A stretch of 39,340 nucleotides of DNA from DASUPK01 sp963821705 (GTDB taxonomy: Bacteria > Actinomycetota > Thermoleophilia > Solirubrobacterales > 70-9), in assembly GCA_963821705.1 (NCBI GenBank), contig CAWGEV010000002.1, forward strand, positions 1 to 39,340, read 5' to 3'. The notes beneath the pieces were generated by a model. It was not told the origin of the DNA. It searched no databases and saw nothing but the letters and a program-made list of their open reading frames with translations. How positions within the stretch are numbered: the first letter of the stretch is position 1; the number at the start of each line of letters is the position of its first letter. A program made the position numbers and the translations under genes. Positions 33,231 through 39,340 of this stretch are shown one piece after another.

Positions 33231-33411
33231 CTACTTCCTCCGCCGCTTGCACTTCTTCCTTGCTGCGATGGCCGACCGTTGTGTTTCTTCTTGCACTCGG
33301 CCTGGACGCGCCGGTCTCGGCACTGGCCCTGGGGCGAGTCACAGTGAGCGGTCCAGCGGTCACCGGCAACCCTCCGGGCGGGTCTTCGAGTGCTCCGGCA
33401 GACTTGCCCGC
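33231..33411 (-). pseudogene. possible remnant tail of a secreted basic protein
   Basis: On the minus strand, one frame gives VQAECKKKHNGRPSQ and the next frame gives ARKKCKRRRK followed by two TAG codons at 33228-33233. The Lys/Arg/Cys-rich end resembles the tails of other secreted proteins in this window, with a single-base shift between. Nothing upstream gives a start. This is weak evidence for a broken gene end. Confidence 0.3.
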
Positions 33412-34851
33412 ATGAACTTCATCGAGGACGTCATGGAGCGCTCCAAGGCCTCGCGGCTCGGCATCGTCGCCATCGACGCCGAGGGCAGCAGGCGCGACTG
33501 GCATTTCGGCGAGTTGATCGCGCGCAGCGCCGGGCTCTCCGGCGCGATGGCCGCCCGCGAGGTCGGGCGAGGGGACGTCGTGATGACGCTCATCGGCAGC
33601 CGGATCGAGTGGGTGCTGGCGATGCTCGCGTCCTTCCGCATGGGCGCGGTCATCATGCCCTGCAACCCGATGCTGCGCCGCAAGGACCTCCAGGTGCGGA
33701 TCGATGCCGCCCGGCCGAAGCTCTGCATCGGCGATCAGAGGCTCCTGGGCGAGCTGCCCGACGGCGTCCCGGCGATGAACCTGACCGAGGTAGCGGACGC
33801 GCTGGACGAGGACCTCCCGCAGGAGAGGCCCGTCGCGGCCGCCGAGCTCGATCCGGACGATCCGGCGGTGATCATCTTCACCTCGGGGACCACGGGCGAC
33901 CCGAAGGGCGTCGTCTATCCGCAGCGCTACCTGCTCGGCCAGCGCCTCCAGGCCGAGCACTGGGTCGGCGCACGGCAGGGCGATCTCGCCTGGTGCACCG
34001 CGGCTCCGGGCTGGTCGAAGTCGACGCGGAACGCCTTCATCGCGCCCTGGCTGGCCGGCGCCGCCGCCCTGATCCACGACGTGCGCTTCGACCCGGCCGA
34101 CCGCCTCGAGCTGATCGAGCGAGAGGGCGTCAACGTACTCTGCCAGGCGCCGACCGAGTACCGGATCATGGCCAAGCGGGCCGAGCTGCGGCCCATCCCC
34201 TCCCTGCGCCGGATGATCTCAGCCGGCGAACCGCTCAATGCGGAGGTGATCAGGCTCTTCCGCGAGCGCGTCGGCATGGGGATCGGCGACGGCTACGGCC
34301 AGACCGAGACCGGCCCGGTCACCGGGATGCGCCCGGACGAGGACGACCCCGCCCGCGACGGCTCGATGGGCCGACCGCTGCCGGGCGTCGAGACCCGCGT
34401 CGTCGACGGAGAGCTCCAGGTGAAGCCGGAGAGCGTCCCCAGCTTCTTCATCCACTACGTCGGCGAGGAGCCGTTCGACGGCGAGTGGTGGGCGACCGGT
34501 GACCACGTCCGTCAGGACGAGGACGGCTACATCTGGTTCGAGGGCCGGGACGACGACATCATCATCACCGCGGGCTACCGCGTCGGGCCGTTCGAGGTGG
34601 AATCGGCGCTCGTCTCCCACCCCGCCGTGGCGGAGGCCGCCGCCGTCCCCGCCCCAGATGAAGACCGCGGCGCCGTCGTCAGGGCGATCGTCGTGCTGGC
34701 GAACGGGGAGCCCTCCGACCAGTTGGCCGCCGAGCTCCAGGAGCACGTGAAGCGGGTCACCGCGCCCTACAAGTACCCGCGAATCGTCGAGTTCGCCCAG
34801 GAGCTGCCGAAGACGCCGAGCGGGAAGATCAAGCGCGCGGAGCTGAGATGA
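33412..34851 (+). CDS. AMP-dependent acyl-CoA ligase
   Basis: The protein has 479 aa of the ANL superfamily. The AMP-binding P-loop TSGTTGDPKG (around residue 158), APGWSKSTRN, the A5 motif GYGQTETG and the C-terminal PSGKIKRAELR with the catalytic Lys472 are intact. It activates a carboxylate with ATP to an acyl adenylate and then to acyl-CoA. The medium-chain ligase/acetyl-CoA synthetase-like group is most similar. The substrate is not readable. Overlap of 4 bp with the MFS gene places it first in a three-gene operon. Confidence 0.9.
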   Translation: MNFIEDVMERSKASRLGIVAIDAEGSRRDWHFGELIARSAGLSGAMAAREVGRGDVVMTLIGSRIEWVLAMLASFRMGAVIMPCNPMLRRKDLQVRIDAARPKLCIGDQRLLGELPDGVPAMNLTEVADALDEDLPQERPVAAAELDPDDPAVIIFTSGTTGDPKGVVYPQRYLLGQRLQAEHWVGARQGDLAWCTAAPGWSKSTRNAFIAPWLAGAAALIHDVRFDPADRLELIEREGVNVLCQAPTEYRIMAKRAELRPIPSLRRMISAGEPLNAEVIRLFRERVGMGIGDGYGQTETGPVTGMRPDEDDPARDGSMGRPLPGVETRVVDGELQVKPESVPSFFIHYVGEEPFDGEWWATGDHVRQDEDGYIWFEGRDDDIIITAGYRVGPFEVESALVSHPAVAEAAAVPAPDEDRGAVVRAIVVLANGEPSDQLAAELQEHVKRVTAPYKYPRIVEFAQELPKTPSGKIKRAELR

Positions 34852-36047
34852 GCACCCGGCGCTCGACGGCCGCTCCGCGCCTCTGGGCGCGATGGGCCGG
34901 CGAATGGGCGGCATTCGCGGGGATCTTCATCGTCACCAACCTCGGCCTGCTCGCAGTGGGAGCGACTCTGGCGGTCCTCCCCCACTACGTGAAGGACCAT
35001 CTCAACGGCTCCGACCTCGAGGTTGGGATCGTGAGCGGCGCCTTCGCCCTCACCGGGATCGTCTGCCGCCCGATCGCCGGCAACCTGGCCGATCGCCGTG
35101 GCCGCAAGCCGACGGTGATCGTCGGCGCGCTCCTCGCAGCGACGGCCGGGTTCCTCTACTTCGTCCCGGCGGGCATCCCGGGCCTGATCATCGCCCGCTT
35201 CTTCCTCGGCGCCGGCGAGGGCACGGTCTTCACAGCCGGCTCGGCCTGGAACGTGGACATGGCGCCCGAGGAGCGCCGCGGCCGCATGATCGGCCTCTAC
35301 GGCCTGGCCATCTGGACGGGGCTCACCCTGGGGCCTCCCATCGGCGTGCTCCTCCAACACGCCGGTGGGTTCGACCTCGTCTGGGCATTCGCCGCCGGGG
35401 CGCCGCTGCTGGGCGCCGCGATCGCCTCTCGTCTGCCCGAGGAGTACGAGCCGGAGGCCGGGGTCGATCGCGGTCCGTTCATCTCCCGCGAGGCGCTCGG
35501 ACCGGGCGCGACCTTCGCCCTCAGCGTCTTCGGCTTCGCCGCCGTCTCGGCGTTCATCGTCCTCAGCCTCGACCAGCGCGGCATCGGCCACGGGCCCGAG
35601 GTCTTCAGCGTGTTCGCCGCGACGGTGGTGGCGACACGCCTGCTCGCCGGCGGCCTCCCCGACCGGATCGGCCCCGCTCGCTGTGCCGTGGGGGCGGCGC
35701 TGATCGAGACGGTGGGCCTCGTCCTGCTCGGGGCCGCCCAGGACCTCGCCGTGGTGATCGTGGGCGCGATCGGCATGGGCGCCGCATTCTCGCTGCTGTT
35801 CCCGTCGCTCTCTCTCGTCGCCATCAACCGCGTCGGCCCCGAGCGGCGCGGTGTGGCGATGGGCACCTTCACCGCCAACTTCGATCTCGGGATGCTGGTC
35901 GGCTCCCCGCTGGTCGGCGCCGCGGCCGCGATCGCCGGCTACAGCGCCGCGTTCTACGTCGCGGCGGGAGCGGCCCTGCTCTGCGCAACCCTCTCCCTCC
36001 TGATGTCTCGCGAGGAAGAGGCGGAACCCGCTCCCCAGATAGTCTGA
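34848..36047 (+). CDS. MFS transporter, 12-helix type
   Basis: The protein has 399 aa with about twelve hydrophobic helices and motif A as GNLADRRGRKPTV after helix 2. A helix-4 region reads GAGEGTVFTAGSAWNVDMAPEERRG in pieces typical of sugar/aromatic/drug MFS. It starts in ATGA overlap with the ligase stop and ends 4 bp before the aminotransferase, so it probably carries a substrate or product of these enzymes. Direction of transport is not known. Confidence 0.9.
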   Translation: MSTRRSTAAPRLWARWAGEWAAFAGIFIVTNLGLLAVGATLAVLPHYVKDHLNGSDLEVGIVSGAFALTGIVCRPIAGNLADRRGRKPTVIVGALLAATAGFLYFVPAGIPGLIIARFFLGAGEGTVFTAGSAWNVDMAPEERRGRMIGLYGLAIWTGLTLGPPIGVLLQHAGGFDLVWAFAAGAPLLGAAIASRLPEEYEPEAGVDRGPFISREALGPGATFALSVFGFAAVSAFIVLSLDQRGIGHGPEVFSVFAATVVATRLLAGGLPDRIGPARCAVGAALIETVGLVLLGAAQDLAVVIVGAIGMGAAFSLLFPSLSLVAINRVGPERRGVAMGTFTANFDLGMLVGSPLVGAAAAIAGYSAAFYVAAGAALLCATLSLLMSREEEAEPAPQIV

Positions 36048-36051
36048 GGCC

Positions 36052-37440
36052 ATGGCCAGGAGGGAAACCGCGGCCGCGTCCGAGATCGATCGGAAGGTCA
36101 TCAACAAGCTCACGGAGGAGCAGATGGCCCGCTTCCGCGAGCACACGCCGACCTCGGCGGAGTACTTCGATCGCGCGCGGAAGGTGATGCCGGGCGGCGT
36201 CCCGTCCTCCTTCCAGCTCAACGACCCCTGGCCCGTCTACATCGATCGCGGCAAGGGGGCCCTGGTCTGGGACGTCGACGGCAGCGAGTACGTCGACTTC
36301 CACAACGGCTTCGGGGTGATGTGCATCGGCCACGCCAACCCGATCGTCGGCGAGGCAGTCAAGGCCAGGCACGACGAGGGCACCCACTTCGCCGCCCCGA
36401 CCAACGGGTCGATCGTCTCGGCCCAGAACCTGGTCGAGCGCTTCGGTCTCCCAAAGTGGCGCTTCTCCAACTCCGGGACCGAGTCGACGATGTCGGCGAT
36501 CCACCTGGCCCGCGGCGCGACCGACCGCGACCTGATCATCAAGGTCGAGGGGTCCTACGACGGCCACCACGACGCGGTGATGGTCTCCTGCTACCCGGAG
36601 CTCGACGAGCTCGGCCCGCGCGAGAGCCCGAACCCGATCCCGTTCGGCAGCGGCTACCCGCAGGCCGTGGTCGAGCTCACCCGGCCCGTCCCGTTCAACG
36701 ACGCCGAGATCCTCGAGGGGATCTTCAAGCGGTACGAGGGGAAGATCGCCGGGATGATCATCGAGCCGGCGATGATGAACATCAACATCATTCCGCCGAA
36801 GGAGGGCTACCTCGAGCGGGTTCGCGAGCTCTGCGACGAGCACGGCGCGAAGCTGATTTTCGACGAGGTGAAGACCGGCGCCACGATCTCCTACGGTGGC
36901 GCGACCCAGCGCTTCGGCGTCACCCCGGACCTGATCTGCCTCGCCAAGGCGATCTGCGGCGGCTACCCCGGCGGAGCGATCGGGATGACCGAGGAGCTGG
37001 GCGAGGTGGTCGCCTCAGACAAGGTCCACCAGATCGGCACGTTCAACGGCAACCCGCTGGTGATGGCGGCCGCCGAGGCCACCCTGACGAAGGTCCTCAC
37101 GCCCGACGCCTACGAGAAGCTCGAGGCGACCAACGAGGCGCTCAAGGAGCGCTGCCAGGAGGTCATCGACAAGTACGGCCTCCCGGCCTACGCCGAGGGC
37201 CTCGGCGCCAAGGGCTGCGTGATCTTCGCGCCGGAGCGGATCTACGAGTACCGCGACTACCTCACCAAGGTGGACGGCGACCTCTCGACGCTCGCCTGGC
37301 TCTACCACATGAACCACGGCATCTTCATGACGCCCGGCGTCGAGGAGGAATGGACCCTCTCGATCGCCCATGAGGACGAGCACATCGACCGCTACGTGGC
37401 GGCGTTCGAGGCCTTCGCATCCGACGTCTCCGGCGGCTAG
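36052..37440 (+). CDS. class III (omega-type) PLP aminotransferase
   Basis: The protein has 462 aa. Core motifs are YVDFHNGFGVMCIGHANP, FSNSGTESTMSAIHLARGAT, the substrate-binding SYDGHHDAVM, the Asp of IFDEVKTG and the PLP lysine in LAKAICGGYPGGA (Lys299). It resembles glutamate-1-semialdehyde mutases and other class III transferases in layout, but the GGYPGGAIG region and operon speak for transamination of an omega-amino acid or similar amine. No heme gene is near. The gene follows the MFS gene by 4 bp. Confidence 0.92.
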   Translation: MARRETAAASEIDRKVINKLTEEQMARFREHTPTSAEYFDRARKVMPGGVPSSFQLNDPWPVYIDRGKGALVWDVDGSEYVDFHNGFGVMCIGHANPIVGEAVKARHDEGTHFAAPTNGSIVSAQNLVERFGLPKWRFSNSGTESTMSAIHLARGATDRDLIIKVEGSYDGHHDAVMVSCYPELDELGPRESPNPIPFGSGYPQAVVELTRPVPFNDAEILEGIFKRYEGKIAGMIIEPAMMNINIIPPKEGYLERVRELCDEHGAKLIFDEVKTGATISYGGATQRFGVTPDLICLAKAICGGYPGGAIGMTEELGEVVASDKVHQIGTFNGNPLVMAAAEATLTKVLTPDAYEKLEATNEALKERCQEVIDKYGLPAYAEGLGAKGCVIFAPERIYEYRDYLTKVDGDLSTLAWLYHMNHGIFMTPGVEEEWTLSIAHEDEHIDRYVAAFEAFASDVSGG

Positions 37441-37442
37441 GG

Positions 37443-37835
37443 CTAGCCGGCGGCCCCGTTCCCGTCGAGCGCCTCCCGCGCCGCATCGACGTCCTCGGTG
37501 AGGATCACGAGCCGAACGCCGCTGAAGATCGTGTACGCGACGTCGATGTTCACTCCCGCCTCGGCGAGGTCTCGCGCGATCTCCCCCATCGCCCCGGGCT
37601 TGTCGTGGAGGTCCACGACGACCGCCTCGCGCTCGTCCGCCACTTGGATCCCAGCCCCCTCCAGCGCCTTGCGCGCGGCCTCTGCCTCCCCGACCAGGAT
37701 GTGAATGAACCCCTTGCCGTCCCCGACCATCGCGCAGAGCCCCTCGATGTTCACGCCCGCCTTCCCGGTCGCCTCCCCCAGATCGGCGAGCTTGCCGGGC
37801 TGGTCCTCCATGATCACCGTCAGGTCGGTAGGCAT
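37443..37835 (-). CDS. tandem ACT-domain protein
   Basis: The protein has 130 aa with two ACT folds: residues about 3-60 (LTVIMEDQPGKLADLGEATG) and about 68-125 (AVVVDLHDKPGAMGEIARDL). Such pairs bind amino acids and act as allosteric or sensory proteins. It runs convergent to the aminotransferase, two bases apart, and divergent from the amino acid ABC genes, which hints at an amino acid link. No enzymatic part is seen. Confidence 0.85.
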   Translation of the reverse strand: MPTDLTVIMEDQPGKLADLGEATGKAGVNIEGLCAMVGDGKGFIHILVGEAEAARKALEGAGIQVADEREAVVVDLHDKPGAMGEIARDLAEAGVNIDVAYTIFSGVRLVILTEDVDAAREALDGNGAAG

Positions 37836-37937
37836 TAGATCCCTTCGCTCGCCCCATCCTTTCGGCGGACCGCCCAGTTGTCAAACGGTTGTGATTTGAT
37901 CCGGGCGCTCCGGTTCACTCATCCCAGAAAGGGAGTC

Positions 37938-38810
37938 ATGCGCAGCCCTCGACGCTGGACCACGACCTTGCTCTCGCTGCTCGTCATCCTCGCCGCCACG
38001 ACCCTGTCGGCTTGCGGGAGCAGCAACAGCAGCAGCTCGTCCGCAACTACCGCCGATCTGAGCAACTGCACGCCCGACAAGCTCAACACTCACTCCAGCG
38101 GGAAGCTGACGGTCGCAACCGACTCCCCCGCGTACCCGCCCTATTTCGCGAGCAACGACCCGAGCAACGGGCGCGGCTTCGAGAGCGCCGTGGCGTATGC
38201 CATTGCGCAGAAGCTGGGCTTCGACCGCTCTCAGGTCGAGTGGACGGTCGAGCCCTTCAACGCCTCCTATGCACCGGGGTCGAAGAACTTCGACTTCGAC
38301 GTCAACGAGATCTCGATCACGCCGCAACGGGCGAAGGAGGTCGACTTCTCCTCGCCCTACTACACCGCTGGGCAGGCGGTCGTCGCGCTGAAGGGCTCCT
38401 CCGCCGCGTCCGCCACCTCGCTCACGGACCTCAAGGACGCGAACATCGGGGTCCAGATCGGGACGACCAGCCTCGATGCGGTGAACAGCGTGATCCAACC
38501 GAACAACGCGCCCAAGGTGTTCGACAACTCAAACGACGTCGTCACCGCGCTGAAGGAGCACTCGGTCGACGCCGTGGTGGTCGACGTTCCCACGGCGTTC
38601 TATCTGACCCAGGTTCAGGTGCCGGACGCGACGGTCGTGGGGCAGTTCCCCGCACCGGGCGGCGATCAGTGGGGTGCCCTGCTGCAGAAGGGCTCCCCGT
38701 TGACGGCATGCGTCACGGCCGCGGTCGACGCACTGCGCCAGTCGGGTGAGCTCGCTGCACTCGAGAAGAAATGGATCAGCGACAAGGCCAATGCGCCTGT
38801 GATCCACTAG
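37938..38810 (+). CDS. polar amino acid ABC transporter substrate-binding lipoprotein
   Basis: The protein has 290 aa. The ATG at 37938 has AAAGGGAG upstream. The lipoprotein signal peptide ends at LSAC (mature Cys about residue 27), followed by a Ser/Asn linker. The mature protein is a type 3 solute-binding fold (KLTVATDSPAYPPYFASND, NFDFDVNEISITPQRAKEVDFS, VTALKEHSVDAVVVDVPTA). It catches amino acids outside the membrane and hands them to the permease encoded next. The region 37836-37937 before it holds a possible promoter around TTGTCA, not convincing. Confidence 0.92.
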   Translation: MRSPRRWTTTLLSLLVILAATTLSACGSSNSSSSSATTADLSNCTPDKLNTHSSGKLTVATDSPAYPPYFASNDPSNGRGFESAVAYAIAQKLGFDRSQVEWTVEPFNASYAPGSKNFDFDVNEISITPQRAKEVDFSSPYYTAGQAVVALKGSSAASATSLTDLKDANIGVQIGTTSLDAVNSVIQPNNAPKVFDNSNDVVTALKEHSVDAVVVDVPTAFYLTQVQVPDATVVGQFPAPGGDQWGALLQKGSPLTACVTAAVDALRQSGELAALEKKWISDKANAPVIH

Positions 38811-39340
38811 CTCCCTGGCCGCGCCCGAACCGCAGCGATCCACGAGAGATTCGTCCCGCCGCGCCGAGCGCGCGGCCGAGCGACGGCGGCGCGATCGCCG
38901 TGGCTTCACCATTGCGGCCATCTCGACGCTCGTCGTGGTCGGCGGTCTGATCGCCCTGATCCTGACGAGCCCGGGGTGGCCCAGGGTCCGGGATACGTTC
39001 TTCGACGCCACGGTCTTCCGCGACTCGTTCCCAAACGTACTGCGTGCCTTTTGGTTCGACGTCCGCACCTTCTGCGTCGTCGAGGTCATCGTGCTGATCC
39101 TCGGCCTGGCCGTGGCGCTGATCCGGACGAGCAGGTCGCCGGCGCTCTTCCCGGTCAGGCTCTTCGCAGTCGTCTATGTGGACGTGTTCCGCGGCATACC
39201 CACGCTGCTCCTCGTGTATCTGATCGGCTTCGGCGTCCCCGCCCTCGCCCTGACGGGCGTTCCGACCGGTGCGGTGGTGCTCGGGGGATTCGCCCTGGCG
39301 CTCTCCTACGGCGCCTACGTGGCGGAGGTCTATCGCGCCG
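38803..39340 (+). CDS. polar amino acid ABC transporter permease (partial, cut at window end)
   Basis: The ORF is open from after an in-frame stop (38800-38802) to the window end. TM1 is FTIAAISTLVVVGGLIALI, and later DVFRGIPTLLLVYLIGFG and LALSYGAYVAEVYRA match HisM/GlnP-type permeases. No ATG, GTG or TTG lies in frame in the first 40 codons. The first option is CTG at 38815, giving the family-like start LAAPEPQRSTRDSS, or an indel has removed the real start. The Arg-rich N-tail is cytoplasmic. It pairs with the binding protein before it. Confidence 0.85.

Noticed and set aside
36052..37440. Glutamate-1-semialdehyde aminomutase (hemL)
   Set aside because: Class III fold is shared, but the region around the PLP lysine and the operon with ligase and MFS genes, with no heme genes, do not support it.
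37870..37905. Sigma-70-like promoter with TTGTCA for the ABC genes
   Set aside because: No matching -10 box at a proper distance.

Overview
The window is GC-rich, dense with genes on both strands, and uses many GTG/TTG starts and ATGA/GTGA/TGATG overlaps. The gene content is a GTP-type PEP carboxykinase, a wax-ester/TAG acyltransferase, an actinobacterial-type GNAT-fused ADP-forming acyl-CoA synthetase, a group 3b-like NiFe hydrogenase, and secreted RTX proteins with Lys/Arg/Cys-rich tails. This fits a high-GC actinomycete, most likely Thermoleophilia (Solirubrobacterales/Gaiellales-like). The taxon is inferred from gene content, not from a marker gene.

Layout. Positions 1-1893 hold a broken acyl-CoA thioesterase (+) and a broken TrpB2-like gene (-), both interrupted by many compensating single-base shifts that look like poor sequence at a contig end. 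At 1973-4003 is a secreted RTX-repeat protein (+). At 4100-5905 is PEP carboxykinase (-), divergent from a plus-strand cluster: PEP synthase, wax ester synthase/DGAT, pyruvate:ferredoxin oxidoreductase gamma-alpha-beta, a GltD-like flavoprotein with a C-terminal double ferredoxin domain, and a small membrane protein (6240-14805). Then come a hypothetical protein and a tandem universal stress protein (-, 14818-16325), a GNAT/acyl-CoA synthetase fusion (+, 16413-19121), a phosphoribosyltransferase/hydrolase fusion (+, 19214-20563) and a small protein (+).

20839-26511 (-) is one tight operon for a soluble NiFe hydrogenase: beta Fe-S subunit, stand-alone cyclic-nucleotide-binding domain, FAD/NAD(P) subunit, small subunit, large subunit, and a maturation protease joined to a SnoaL-like domain. 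Next is an ArsR-family regulator (-) facing a 45-aa peptide and an EmrB-type MFS pump (+), with two perfect palindromes between them. After that come a frameshifted choice-of-anchor-D-like secreted protein (-), a SucC/SucD-like ligase with a ferredoxin (+, 29403-31789), a beta-helix/RTX secreted protein (-), an acyl-CoA ligase/MFS/class III aminotransferase operon (+, 33412-37440), a tandem ACT protein (-), and a polar amino acid ABC binding lipoprotein with the start of its permease (+), cut by the window end.

Taken together the window is rich in enzymes of the PEP/pyruvate/acetyl-CoA node and in ferredoxin-NAD(P)H-H2 redox exchange. PEPCK and PEP synthase make or use PEP. POR joins pyruvate and acetyl-CoA through ferredoxin. 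The flavoprotein-ferredoxin next to it probably passes those electrons to or from NAD(P)H, and the hydrogenase exchanges NAD(P)H with H2. The ADP-forming CoA ligases recover ATP from CoA thioesters, and the acyltransferase can store acyl-CoA as neutral lipid. I found no rRNA, tRNA, CRISPR array, transposase or prophage gene.
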